Assembly (NCBI RefSeq): GCF_037975245.1
Contig: NC_092578.1
Span: forward strand, 15,420,321-15,484,320
Direction of reading: 5' to 3'
DNA from: Apostichopus japonicus
Lineage: Eukaryota > Echinodermata > Holothuroidea > Aspidochirotida > Stichopodidae
DNA length: 64,000 nt
Under the pieces are notes generated by a model. The model was not told the origin of the DNA, ran no database searches, and saw only the letters and a program-made list of their open reading frames with translations. The first letter of the stretch is position 1. Each line of letters starts with the position of its first letter. The position numbers and the translations under genes are program-made. Of this stretch, positions 14,800 to 27,556 are shown in pieces.

Positions 14800-17700
14800 A
14801 TGGCACAAACAAGAGTTCGAAAATCTGTTCGAAACAGATTGAAGACTCTTCAGAATCGTGAAGAAATAGCCGAAAGAATGGATAAAATGAAAAAAAATCG
14901 AAACTTGCAAATGTTTTTACTTCTTCTCTTACCCGTTGCCTTCTTGATCTTTGGCATGCTGGTCTTCCCACCCTGGGGTATGAAGGATGAGACTAAGATT
15001 AAGACGGTGATAGAAACCGTAGGAGCAGGAAAAGCTGAGGCAGCAGTTAAGAGTGAGGACAAAGCAGGAGGAATTGGTGGTGAAGCAGGGGCAGGTGGTG
15101 GAGCTGGTCAGGGAGGGGAAGGGGGTGGTGGTAAGGGATGGGAAGGAGGTGATGGTAGGGGAGGGGAAGGAGGTGGTGGTAGAGGAGGGGAAAGAGAAGA
15201 TGAGGGCAAAAATGGAAAGCAAGATGATGTGAAAGAAGGCGAGAAAAGACAAAAGAGAAGCATTGAAAAAACTGAAGATCATGTTGAAAAGTCTAAAGAT
15301 AATGTTGAAACTGGAAGTGCAAAAGAAGATAGAACTGTCCTTAAACAGGTAGCAGAAGGTAAAAGTGACCTTAAACAGAAGGGGAGGTCTGCCGATGCCA
15401 TGAGAAAAGAGGATAAGTCTTCTCAGAAGAAAGCAAGTACTGTAGGAGATCAAAGACTAAGAGTTGAAGATACCAAGAAATATAAACCAACCATTCAGAG
15501 GTCGCTGAAGATTGGAAACTTTGAGCTTCAAGGCAAGAACATTAAAGCTGAAGAGCTTAAACCAAGCAAATCTCATAATTCTTCAGTAAGGTAGGTTTCT
15601 GCAACCTGAGGGTTTTCCCTGGTATTCCTTTTGTGAAGTGCCCGCCTCTCTTTTTGCCTCCCCAAAATTTACCAACATCTCCGCCTCAGTGTAGTGTTTC
15701 AGAGAAGAAATAAAAAATGTTCTTAACCCATGCCATCATCTGACATTGAAAAATTGGCTGTGAACACTAAATTCTAGCAACAAATGAAAGTTCTTCTGCC
15801 TATTTAACATAGCATATTTATCCAATTTATTGTTAAGATGATTGACATTAGGACTTTTAACAAAAGTTTCTGGGCGACCATGTCCCTAGCCCCACCCTAC
15901 CCTCAGGTATGCTCATGCCTTCCAGTGTTACAAGCCAGTTACTGCCTCTCACATGAGAAATCCCAGAGGAAACCCTGAACCCTCTCAATTGTTCTGCAGT
16001 AGAGTAATTGTGACAAATTGCTTGATTTTTCTGTTGCGTTGAGTTGAGTCACTACTTTATCTCGATGGTCTCTTCACTTTTGGAAATTTAGTGACTTCCA
16101 ATATCATTCCCAAATCCCTTCCCTCAATCCCCTTTCCCTCATTCACCTTTCCTCAAAATGTCCTTCCCCAAATGTCCTTCCCTCATTCTCCTTCCCTTGT
16201 TCCCCTTCCCATTTTCCCAATCCCCTCCCCCCACACTTCCTGTCCCTATTCTTCCTTCCCCACTTCCCTCACTTAATTCATTTCTTTCACCTGATCATCC
16301 CACTCCACTATCCCGTTCCCCACTTTTCAGTTCTATTCCCGTCCCCAAACTCTGTTAAGCAAACATTTGCTGTTTATAAAGACATTGGAGGTTTACTACT
16401 GTAATATCTCCAGTTATGAAGACTTTTCATTGCCTTATGCAACCTTTTTTTAATTCCTTTCCTTGTATTTCTATCATTATGTGCTGTATCTGCTATTGAC
16501 ATACAATAGATAAACATCAAGTTATAACTTATTACTGACCTTCCTTGAAGTGTTGACACAAATTAAGAAGTACAATTCACCAAGACAAGAATTCATCCAG
16601 GATTTACAAATTAATAATTTTGTTTTTTATGATAGTAATCAAGGACTAATGTTTCAATTTTCCTTTTGCATTTTTTAGGGTTTACAAATTTGAGAACTTC
16701 TTGACAGAGAGAGAGTGCAATGGGTTGATCCAGGCTCACAAAAGACATGTACTTGAGTTCAGTGATGTCGACCCTATTTTCTGTTGTGACGATATCTCAA
16801 CCATCGAGAAAAATGTCAAGGATGCCGGGGGAAAAATTGCAATTTCTGCGGCAGATTTGATCCCAGGTGATGATTGAGCATGATTTGACTAAGCAAAAGT
16901 CTTTTATATTTTCATTGACACAGAAAGTTTGATATGTTAGCAGTGGCAACAATATGTTTAGAATACCACATGAAGAACGACATTTAACTTGTATCTTAAT
17001 TGGAAAGTTTTAAAAATGGTAGTCTGTTTTTTTCTTTTGAACTGTTTGTACAAGCATTAACTTGTCTGATATTAACCCCATGCCCCGCCCCCCCCCCCAC
17101 CTTACCCTGTTGAAATCACTCAGACACTATATTATACCTTTCCAAAACTGAAAAAAAAATTATACAAATGATGTATCCATTGGTTAAGCTAGATATCTTG
17201 GTATAGTTGTTAAAATGCAGGTAGAATTCTAGTGTTTGTATAAACGAGAGCAGTCCCGGAATTTTACAATTTAATCTGGCTAAAATCAAGTTTTCACTGT
17301 AATTTTCCTGAGTTACGTCACAACACACACATCAGTTACTGTACAGGCTGTTGGGTGCAGTCCAATAACATTTGCTGATACTAAGCAATAACAAGGCTTA
17401 GGTATGGAATTTATTTTGACTCCTTGACTGATAATTGTTAACAAACCTCTCATGTGTTTATGTTCTGAATATGTACTGGCATAAAAATGCCAGTGCTTAT
17501 GTCTTCTACTGGCAAATGGCAAAATCCTCTGGCATTGATTCTAATCAGTTTTTGTGATGATATTCAATACTAAAACCTCACAACAATGTGAAACATTAGC
17601 TTGACAAGTCAATTTCATTCTCAGTAAATGTCCAAGATGTCAAAAATTCAAATATGCTTTAATATTATGCGTGATTGATAAGATGTTTCTGTGCCACGAC

Positions 17701-20700
17701 ATGAATGGAATCGTTGATTACTTGCAGTTAAACCTTCCTTCAGGTCAGTAGTCTAAGACGGTTCATACTGTTCAGTGGTCTAAGACGGTTCGATAGTTTG
17801 AATAATTGCAATCCTGTTTTGAATAGAGGCTCATTTTCGCTCGTCGCCGGTCAGTATATTCCACTTTTAAGAGAGGTGTGTTTCGTATATGTGTGGAATC
17901 TTAAACATTCGGTTTTTTGTAGTTCTCATACAAACGACAATTAACATTCGTAACATATTCAGATTAAGATCAGATCAGAATTAATATTATTTATAGTATT
18001 ATTCATCCTAACCTATTCCGACTTTTTACCTTTGTTTAACTCGACGCCAGCCTATTGTCGAATGGTATAGTCCTAACTAAAAACAGACCAAGGAACGAGT
18101 GGGACTTGATCTTGAATAGATAATACTGGTTAAGTTTTGTAGACGTGGCAAGCAAATGTTGCTTTTGGTAGAAACTAGAAAACTATGACAGTTATGTTGC
18201 AATCAGATAACATTTTTGCCCAACAGAGACAACGTGTCTCGATACAAAATACTCCGAGGAGCTGAAATCTATTCTAAGATGGTCTTACAGCACAGCCTTC
18301 TACCCCGGGGAAAGTCCTTTTACAAGAGTCTTTGAAGAAAGGGTAAAACAGGCTGCAGGATTAAAGCCTAGCAATGGAGGGAAATTTCAGATCACATCTT
18401 ATGAAAAAGGGGTTGGTGAGTATTAATTGTATGCAAAGTACAGTATACTAAATATGTTGATATTTTTAAGATATTAGTGGGGAAACAAAATTTTTGTGAG
18501 CAACCTTATATGGCTTTACTTTTATCTGTCCTATCTTGAAATTAACTTGTCTTTATTAAATCAATTAAAGTCTTCATTTGTAAATATCATGAATGTTGTA
18601 AGTGGATCAAAGAGGTAAAAATTCAAAGGTCAAAACTTACAATCTGAGTAGAGTTTTGAGTGGATCAAAAAGGTATAAATTCAAAAGGCCAAAGGTTATT
18701 TAAATTTACAATCTGTGCAGGTTGATGAGTGGATCAAAAAGGTATAAATTCAAAAGGTCAAAGGTTATTTAAATTTACAAAGTGAGTAGGTTTGTTAATA
18801 TTGGATCAAAAAGGTATAAATTCAAAAGGTCAAAGGTTATTTAAATTTACAACCTGAGTATGTTTGTGAAAAAAAATTAAAATGAAATGATGAAAGTAAC
18901 TTGCATCAAAGCCTTTTCCATCGATGATCTCCTCTTCTCTTCTTCATATCAATCTCCAGGGTTCGTACGGGTGCTTGAAAACCTTGAAAATGCTTGAATT
19001 TGATTGGTCAGTTTTCAAGGCCTTGAAAGTACTTGATTTCTTATATTTTTGGAAAATGTCATTGAAAAGTGCTTGAAATTTAACATGCTTAATGCAAAAC
19101 ATATTTTGTATGTAATTGTTACACAATAATTACCGTGGAATAGTCAAATTGTGACAAACAAAAAAACTTAAAAGAATGTCTTAGTTGTCTGAAAAATTAC
19201 GAGGGATGGTCGCGCACAATCACTGCAAACTTCTCGCACAGTCACTGGCAAATTACGGCCTCCACTAAGCAATTTCAGTACCAGCGACAATAACCAAAAA
19301 TCCCCACAAATCTCCGACCACATGGTAGCCTAACTTCACACTGAGTCAACATGGAAATCTAACCTAGCCATCTGTTTATTCGCTTAGTTGTGTCGCAAAT
19401 AAAGAATAAAAATATCCATGAAAAACTTCAATCTTCGACCACATTTTAGCCTAACAATCACATTAAGTCAATGTAGCCTAACCATCGGTTTGGTTTGCCC
19501 CCCAAATAAACTTTACGTAGCTTTGTTTACACACTTTCCTTGCTGCTATCGTCGCGCGCATGGTAGCCGAACACCACACATAGTCAACGGGAAAATCTAG
19601 CCTAAGCATCTCTTTATTTGCTGAAATTGTGACACAGTTAGCTAGAACTAAAATATCCGTGAAATACTGCAACCTTCGACCACATGTTAGCCTAACAGCC
19701 ACACTAAGTCAATGGGAAATGTAGACAACCATCGGTTTGCCCCAAAAAAAAAAATGCGTAGCTTTGTTTACAATTTCAATTTACTGAAAATCGGCAGTTG
19801 TTTGGATGGTATGTGCTATGTCTTAAAGAGGGAATGTTGTATTTTACGTACACCGTTGCTGTGGCGATGGATTGAAGGTTTTAACTTCGATTACTTTTCA
19901 GCAGTATATATGGTTTCGTATTTGGTGGTGATTTCATCCACACACGTTGTTTTCTATGTGTTTCTACATGTTTTCTATTTCAGTTGATGGGTTGTTGGTT
20001 TTTCGTTATACTGTATATTTGCAGGTGTCTTGACGTTATTTGCTAAACGATCGCAAATTTTTGCTATTAAAATTTTAATGAATTTGCTTTAAGGTCGCAG
20101 CACTAGGAAGAGGGTAATTGTGCTTACTTTATCCTATTAAATGCTTACAACCATTTCCTTAAACAGCATGTTGAATTTTAGAAAAGAGCACCCCTAAACC
20201 TTAACAAAAAAAACCCTCGTAAATTCATTAAGAGGGTCGTTTTTAACTTTTCATTTTCCAAAATTGCCCCCAAAGCCAAATCTTAATTTCTACCCTGGTT
20301 GTAACAACAGTCGATCAGACACGGACAGTCTATAGGCCGAGTGAAAATGCATTGCTGGACGTACGCATGTGAGCTGTACAGTAGTAAACAATCTAAATCC
20401 TACCTACCTGAACGATAAATTATTTATCATTCTAGTTGGTAGGATTTATATTGCATATCATAAACAATACTGTTTGTATGCGGCGCACATGTAGCGTCGT
20501 TACAATTCGGATATATCACGTAAACACATGCATGCTGTGAACAATTTTGGTGGAAAATTTGGAAGGACTACCAAGTTTTTTGCAGGACTACCAAAATCTT
20601 TGAAAATCTTTGAAACTGGTAGTCCCACGGACAACCTTCTCAAATACCTGAAAATCCAACACTGATCATGTCTTTATATACCCAGCGTACACATTGCATT

Positions 20701-23164
20701 ACAGGTAGATATGTTTCATGCCTCTGTCTCACAGAATGTCTATTGTTAATGATAAGCATGTGCTTGAAAACATAAATTTGGTGCTTGAAAAGAGCTTGAA
20801 GAGTGCTTGAATTTTGTTGTGAAAAAAGTGTGCGAACCCAGAATCTCAACATACTCCTTGAAATGAATATTTTTTTCGTGTCTGTCACAGGTTACAAAAC
20901 CCACACTGACTGCATCATTGGGAATTTCGATCTGCGAGATAGGATGGGTACCATCTTGGTGTACCTTGACGATGTCCCTCTGGGAGGTGAAACATCCTTT
21001 CCTGGTAAGCATCTGCAAATCCAGATTCAGAACGTCAAACATCTAGCAGTCATTATTTATACATATAAGACAATTTAGTTTATTTCTAATTACGCAATTA
21101 GTAAAACTCTAGTGGACTGTCGTAAAATGCAATGGAGAATTCCTTCCCTGCCAGGTAGTACAAAAACCCAACTTGTTCAAAGTTGTTTTATGCAAATAAT
21201 GCTTGATAAAGATCTATAATTGTTATGACAATTAGTTGGTTTTGTAGACAAATTGACAAAAAGTTGGTAATTGTTTAGAGAAGCAGACCGTTTCAAAGTA
21301 TTATAAAGTATCGGTTGAGATATTAATCCTTATAGGTTGTCCTCTGTAGTGTTGAGATTCTGGTCGGACCCTGAGGCAATTACTTTACATGACCTTCTTT
21401 GTGATGTCATCCTATCTGCCTTAAGTATTTATTGTGTTTAAAACGAAACACATTATTGTGTGCGCCATATATATCCCCAGGCCCCCCTTAATTGACCCCT
21501 GACGTCCCCTCTCATCAGACCTGTTTGAGCTTATATCATGGTGACCAGACATCCCCTACTTTCGGGGACAGTCCTCGGATTTTCATGTGCCATCTCCGGA
21601 TTAAAAATGCCCCCCACCCGGAAATGTTCCCAAATTTTTTAATTTTCTGTTCTACATGTTTAACCTCCCAATCGCAGAGACAGCTGGAACCTAGGCTAAA
21701 CTGTGATTGTTTATAACTAGGCTACCAACTTTACAATAAATTTTTTGTAATGGCTCACAGATAAACAAAACCCAGATCGTTGAATGATTTCATATAGCAT
21801 GTAATTTGTGTAAACCATAATGTTACACTTTTAGTGTTGAAAAATAAAGCTTCCAGGGCCCTTCAAGGTTTTGACATTGTATTTTTATCGTCGACATAAA
21901 TACTCGTTGCTGAATGAGGTGTGCTAACCTTGAGCATTTCAAACAAAACAGAGGAAGGTGTCAACATTTAGTATCATATCCCCAGATTTCCTGTCATAGT
22001 TTTTATATGCATTTTGCACTGTGGGAGTTTAGGGGTTCCAAACTCAAACAACTTAATGTGCTCTGTCATGTGATGTCAAATCCTTGTTTTGCCCCTCTTC
22101 AGAACTCGGAATAAAAGTGAAGCCCAAGAAAGGAATGGCATTGGTCTGGAATAACATGAATCCAGATGGAATCTGTGAACCCTTGTCTGTTCATACTGCT
22201 GCAAAGGTCCAGGAAGGTCACAAATATATCATTCAAAGATGGTATGTCTCTTAGCCTTGTTTTGTTGTTGCTTTATTCCACTTTTCCCTTTGAAAATGAT
22301 AGTGTTTGAAATAAACACACTTATAAATAAGGTAGGCTGCTGGGATGGGAGGGATGTGAGGTGCAGTCCACGTTGGGTGGTAACCTGTGTCAAAAAGGGA
22401 TTAAAAACAAGTGGTATACAGAGGAACAGAGATTAAAAGAGAAGATGTCAGGACAATATTGAGAGGGATAGAAGTGTTTGGGATAATCTTGCTCAATTGA
22501 CTCAGGTCGTTGATCTCACATATTTCTTACTTTAGGTTTAGGGAAAGTTTAAACTACCATTGACTACCATTTTCACAGGTTATGCAGATCTTTTTGTTCT
22601 CTACGGTTAGATGATCAAACTTATCCTTCAGTTTGTGATAATGTGGTGAAAAAAGTGATAAGCACATACACTGCTGTGATCATGTGATGCTTTTTGCTCT
22701 TACTTACAGCAAAATGTCTTTATTTTCTTGGGGGCACCATCATTTTGTCATTTCGAAGACTGTGGTTAAAGTAAATGTCGTTCAAATCCAATGGATTGAA
22801 AAACATTGTCATAGCATTTGTAATAAATTTTGGTACCCATACTGTATGATAATAGCTGTTTTGATGACAACATGTGTGGGTTGGCATTTATCACGAGACA
22901 GCCCTTTCAGTCTTTCTACCAAAACCTAAGTTTTGGTGGCAGTTACGATGACCACTACATTTAGTCATTGTTTTGTACAGGTACTACCATCAGAGTTTTG
23001 CAAATCTTGGCCAACGAGCCCCAGAGCCACCCATTCCCGAGAGGTTACCGAAGACCGCAAGAGTGACCTGCGACGAGTACGAGCATGGTAGTTGCAGGTG
23101 GTACGATGAATGGAACTACGACCACATACCAGATTATCTTCAGAGAATGAACTCTCTATCGTAA
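14800..23164 (+). CDS. transmembrane prolyl 4-hydroxylase-like 2OG-Fe(II) dioxygenase (6 exons, 534 aa)
   Basis: Coding exons are 14800-15590, 16679-16866, 18227-18415, 20891-21004, 22103-22241 and 22981-23164. All have GT-AG introns with matching phases and total 1605 nt. The long first exon gives a basic cytoplasmic head, one membrane span (about residues 38-56, a Leu/Val/Phe run) and then a Gly-rich, highly charged stalk (about 89-130 Gly-rich, Lys/Glu-rich to about 260). The C-terminal half is a prolyl 4-hydroxylase-type domain. Its iron ligands are H394 and D396 (YKTHTD) and H458 (SVHTAAK), and K468, ten residues on, is the expected 2-oxoglutarate contact, as in collagen P4H alpha subunits. 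No stop or frameshift breaks it. A type II membrane protein with its catalytic domain in the ER/Golgi lumen is inferred; the substrate is unknown. It lacks the peptide-binding domain of P4HA and I see no EF-hands as in P4HTM. Confidence 0.88.
18600..18866. repeat. intronic tandem repeat, unit about 58-74 bp, four copies
   Basis: Units start at about 18601, 18659, 18728 and 18802 with GTGGATCAAAAAGGTATAAA-type heads, then AAAAGGTCAAAGGTTATTTA and TTTACAA. The first unit is shorter and more diverged than the other three. It lies in the third intron of the dioxygenase gene. Confidence 0.85.
19319..19770. repeat. tandem repeat, about 120-bp units pairing into about 240-bp units
   Basis: TAGCCTAAC, CACACTAAGTCAA and AATCTAGCC-like blocks recur at about 19325, 19445, 19562 and 19685. 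Units 1 and 3 share TTTATT..GTG..ATATCC.TGAAA and CTTCGACCACAT; units 2 and 4 share CCATCGGTTTG and the CGTAGCTTTGTTTACA end. The higher-order unit is therefore about 240 bp, present twice, inside the candidate transposon. Confidence 0.75.
20394..20448. repeat. 55-nt near-perfect palindrome (hairpin potential)
   Basis: Two 27-nt arms around a single T match at 23 of 27 positions when one is reverse-complemented; the outer 11 bp (TAAATCCTACC) and the inner 7 bp (GATAAAT) are perfect. It lies inside the candidate transposon in the third intron of the dioxygenase gene. Confidence 0.85.
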
Positions 23165-25942
23165 TGTGAAATCATGTAGGGTGACATCTTGCTTGGGAAT
23201 TATGAGATCTCAGGGGTTCTGAATGTGTTTCAATGAAGATGCAATAATTGAGAGATTGTGAGAGCTCAGAACCAGAGAGAGAGAGATCAGAGACAAATTT
23301 TGAAGGTCTTTTTTTCTGGTTGTGTCTACAACTAGGTTGTTATCTTTGGTTGTCCAAACAGCAAATTTAGTTGTCTGAGAAAATAAAGCAAGATGACAAA
23401 GAATGATTAATATGTACACTGTAAGTGAGATATGTAGGCTTTGTGGATAGAACACCAGCTTGGGCCAGTAAAAGGGTTGACCAAAGGCCTACAGTACCAT
23501 TTATCCCCTTTCAGTATCTACGAAGGTGATGGAGGTTGATAGTTGATACCAATTTACCATTTTGCATATTATCTCTACAATGCATTCTGAATTTTATGTA
23601 ATTGTCTGGCGGGCAATCTTCAAATCTGATTTTGGTTGTCCGAACAGGAATTTTATCTTCTCAGATGACTCTTAGAAATTTTCTCTGCTGCTTGCACAAA
23701 GTGCGATTACATTACATCAGGTCAGATGAAAGACACATGTACACTGTGGTGTGTAATGAGTCATATATGACTGGAGCCACTAAAATTACAAAAATGAAGT
23801 GGCCGGACGAAATTTGCGGAAATTTTCCCCAAAGAGATCGAGTCAGTGAGTCAATGAGTCAGGAAAGTCACCGACAATGACTCTACTTAACTTTAGGTGA
23901 AGTGACTTGTTTTAATCAAAGACATTACACTGTTTTCCATTTAGTCTTTCTCAACATTTACAGGTCATCAGTACTGGCCCTAACGTTTAGCTTGTTCAAT
24001 ATTTCTAAGATCTTACAGAAGTACATCCATGTAGGAAAGATCTGATATACCAAGTTATTCTAAGACATGAAAGAGTGTCAAGTTAGACAATAGAAATTTC
24101 TCAATGAGAGGATGGTCGAAAATGAAGTTTGCAGTTAATGAAACATGTTTTCCTGGCAGGTTTTTTGTCTTTTCTGAAATGAACAATGTTGCTTCATATT
24201 TTTGTGGCTACCCATGAGTATCAATGCATGCCTGAATGTCTTCTACAAAGATTGATTGTGTTCAGGAGTCATAAATCCAATCATCTCTAGTGCTCTTTCC
24301 TATAGTTAAATGAAGAATAGTCCATCAAACAGTTTAAAGGGTCACTTCAGGCACAAAGTTAGTTTTGACATGTAACCATTGCTGTCAGTCTAGGTTTTAT
24401 TGTAATAAACTATTTAATTTTGGAAGAAATTACCCTTTAAGTAGCTGAGCTGGTTCATGAATTAAAGTGACTGGAATAAATAGTCTCATACACAGTCCAT
24501 TCAGGCCAGTACCTCAGATGCAAAGCAAAGCTCAACATGCTAAAACATGGGAAAACATGATACTTAAATGGCCTCATGTTTGCAATGCATCTGTTAAATT
24601 GTCCAGAATAAATGATGTTGACTGTCATCCAGAGATGTTCTGTTGTTCATGTAGTTGGTCGAATTGTAAGAATTTATAATACAATGGATTAACATTAATG
24701 TTTTGGCCTGCATTGAGGAGCACCAGCATCATCAAATTAGCCTTAAAGGAGCATTCAACATATTTAGCATATTTTAAAGGGAATTATCTCAGAAACCAGC
24801 TTAGCTATAGAAACAATTACAAACATTCATTTTTTTTTTTTTTTTTTTTTGTGTGAACAATAACATTTCAAGATTAAAGTTCTGCCTAAAGAAATCTTTT
24901 AAATCATCCTTTAAAGTAAAGTTATTTTTGGCATTTGTGTCAGATATGAGAGTTTTCAACGTCCATAACTGCGTGCATTACTGATCAAATCTGAAAATGA
25001 CATGACAGATTTTTAGGTGTTCGAGTAACATGTTCTTTCAATCTGTTGATTACTATAGTATTCTGTGATAGCAGTGTTTTTTTCATTTTTATTTTTTTTT
25101 ATTTTTTTAATGTTGCAATGTTTCTAGTGGTGAACTGCATACAGTAACAGTTTACTTTATCACAGAAACTATGAACAGGCAGATGAAAAGTCATCTATTC
25201 ATGTCAAAAGATTTTGCAGCGAAATCTTGTAATCAATTCAACTTTGGTGCACATGGGTGATGAATTCCATGGAATACCTGATATATCTTTTTCTTTTGTT
25301 TTAAACAAAACACAAGTTATGATTTAAAACTTGTACTTCACTTTGTAAATTTAATAAGTGCAATCAATATTATCTTCCAACATTTTCACAATTTATATTT
25401 AGAACAAGGGTTTTCATGAGTGTATTAATTTGATTATAAATTGATTCTTTCAAAAACAGAGAACAATCTACCCCAAGGCCTTGCTTGATGCACATTGCTG
25501 CACAGCGCTCAGCGGTCTTGGTGACTAATTGTACTATGTAAGGTTTGGTTTAGTGGCGTTTGCACTGTCTTTATTCTTGGCACAGTGATTATTATATAGT
25601 TCTTTTCTTGGGGGGGGGGGGGGGTGCTGAATTGATTTATTTAGAAAGTGGGTTCTTCCAAGTAGACCTTGAACATTCTGGAACAGTGATTTGTAAAAAC
25701 TAGAGATAATTTAAAAAAAAAGAAACCATCACTAGTGTTGTAGCTACGTCTCATTATTGAATTAGAAACTTCCGATTATTTTACTGTCAGGGTTAAGTGG
25801 TTAGTGATATATACATGAATAATATATAATATGAGAGGCATGAAATTATTATGTAAAAAAAACCTGTTCTGGTTAAAAATAATTATGAAATGTTTTGTAA
25901 CAAATCATATGTACAAAATAAAAGGATATAATTTTATACTGA
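23165..25942 (+). other. probable 3' UTR of the dioxygenase gene
   Basis: After the stop at 23162-23164 there is about 2.75 kb with no other gene before a good AATAAA at 25917 followed by T/GT-rich DNA. Earlier AATAAA words at 23382 and 24404 could give shorter transcripts. Poly-T tracts lie near 24830 and 25080. Confidence 0.4.
25917..25922 (+). terminator. candidate poly(A) signal AATAAA (dioxygenase gene)
   Basis: AATAAA is followed about 50 bp later by a T/GT-rich element (TTTGTGTTTGTCTTGT). It is the last strong candidate before the PSMB3 gene; cleavage has not been shown. Confidence 0.4.
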
Positions 25943-27556
25943 AATTCCAAACCAAATTGACTTTTCTTATGTTTGTGTTTGTCTTGTAACAATTTTTTTC
26001 CCCGGGAAATACTTCAATGGTTTAAATGGATGGGGGAGGGTGGGCAGTGGGAATGGGTCCTGAGATGATTACATGTAGTTCTGTAGTAATTAGTATGCAT
26101 GTAAAATAGAAAGCATATAGGTAGAAATACGACTGGAATCCAACCTGTAATATTAAATATCTATTTTACAACCTCTGTCAATGGTATCCCATTGACAAAT
26201 GAATAATAATAATAGCAATCATAATAATAATCTTAATAATGGTGACCACATAACCTTCAAAGCAGGTCTTGGGTTAGTAGAATATCAACACTAACTGATT
26301 TGCAATTATTTCCCAGACCGCAAGCATTAAATTAGTAATTAATAACCCAAAATGTGGCTCCCAAAAATTGCTAAGAGGTTGTAGTAAACTTGTTTTGGGG
26401 GGGGGTTTACCCAGGTAACCCTCTGAAGTTACTCTCAGACAGTTAAAAAATTAAGGATGGAACACAATGCCTTAAGCCCTGGGATCCAGGGGGGAGGTAA
26501 ATATGCTGGGTGCCAATAGGGGGCTTGGGGATATAATTGTCCCCGGTCCAGCTGAAGTTAAGTCGGAAGTTACCATTATATGACTATAAATATATGATTA
26601 TTGAAAAGAAAATAGTGTGTAAACATTTACTGAGAAATAGTAGTAAATCCAATCTTGTTTTACTAGTTCCAAATGATGCAGTAAGCACACACCGGAAATC
26701 TTGCTATGCATATCCAACAGAGTCTTAATTAATTTAAGCAATTAATGGATCGTTGGAGGATGTGTGTGGGGACATCCATAGCCCTATTTTAAAGTCCTCA
26801 TAAATTCATGACACATTCATGTGCGTATCGATAATTTGTGTGATTACCGAATGGCCTGACCTGATCCATTCTTATACACATAGGTTGACCCCCCCCCCCC
26901 CCCCACGCACACACACATTTCTCATTAGGCATGGATGCATTAGTTTGGTAAATTGGGTCAATCTAACTTTAGGTCTCTGATCAGAGCTGACCCTGACTTG
27001 TAACTTATGCTTTCCTTACAAACGTGTGTTGGGATTGAACTTGACACGATAAAGCATATGGTCGCCATTATTGTCACTTTGTGATATTTTAGGTGGCGTA
27101 AAATATTTCAGAGTGCCTTGTCGCGTTACTTATTTTGTAGACTGGGGATGGCTATTGCCAAAGTTAATGATTTATTCCATTACTCAGTTTTATTGATGAG
27201 AGAAAAGGAAGTGGGACTTCGGTAACTTAAAATGCGTTGACTTATTGACTGACATCACTGGGTTTATCTGCGGCGTGTTAAGTTGTTGTGACCTTAACGG
27301 AAAAGTAATATCAAATTCGTTTATACAGTAGTCTGTCAGATTAATGTCTGAATTGATACTGGTGGCCTGCCATAGCCCTGGGTTGACAATTTCTGACAGG
27401 TAGACCTGACCATTTTGTAAGAGCAACAATTTGCCAGCAACTTGCACTCATGCTAGTGGTGACAAGACGGTTGTCGCGAGAAAACTTTCGCATAATTTCT
27501 GCTTGGATTCTTCAAGAGTATTCTCCGTGGTTCAGGTTTCCTAAAATTCAATAAAA
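25943..27556. other. intergenic, upstream of PSMB3
   Basis: Contains AAT-triplet microsatellite DNA near 26200, poly-G/C runs (26395, 26885) and no recognisable gene. The last ~100 bp before the PSMB3 start codon should hold its promoter and short 5' UTR, but I see no TATA box placed convincingly. Confidence 0.4.

Larger units (their letters stand above)
18957..20841. mobile_element. candidate DNA-transposon insertion with imperfect terminal inverted repeats
   Basis: The left end begins CAGGGTTCGTAC and the right end finishes GTGCGAACCCAG, giving inverted termini of about 12 bp with mismatches. Both flanks carry AATCTC (18951-18956 and 20842-20847), consistent with a target-site duplication. 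Inside each end are clusters of TGCTTGAA words, here in the same orientation. The interior holds a tandem repeat and a palindrome but no transposase frame, so it is non-autonomous or composite. The right end stops 49 bp before exon 4, so that exon's acceptor region is mostly squeezed between element and exon. Superfamily is unresolved. Confidence 0.55.

Noticed and set aside
14929-15453. 174-codon minus-strand open frame opposite the dioxygenase first exon
   Set aside because: It is the shadow of the plus-strand exon, whose translation splices into a conserved catalytic domain.
21535-21660. GTGACCAGACATCCC..GGGGACAGTC segment resembling a dispersed repeat
   Set aside because: It recalls a repeat seen in other animal genomes, but without ends or a target duplication I cannot define an element.
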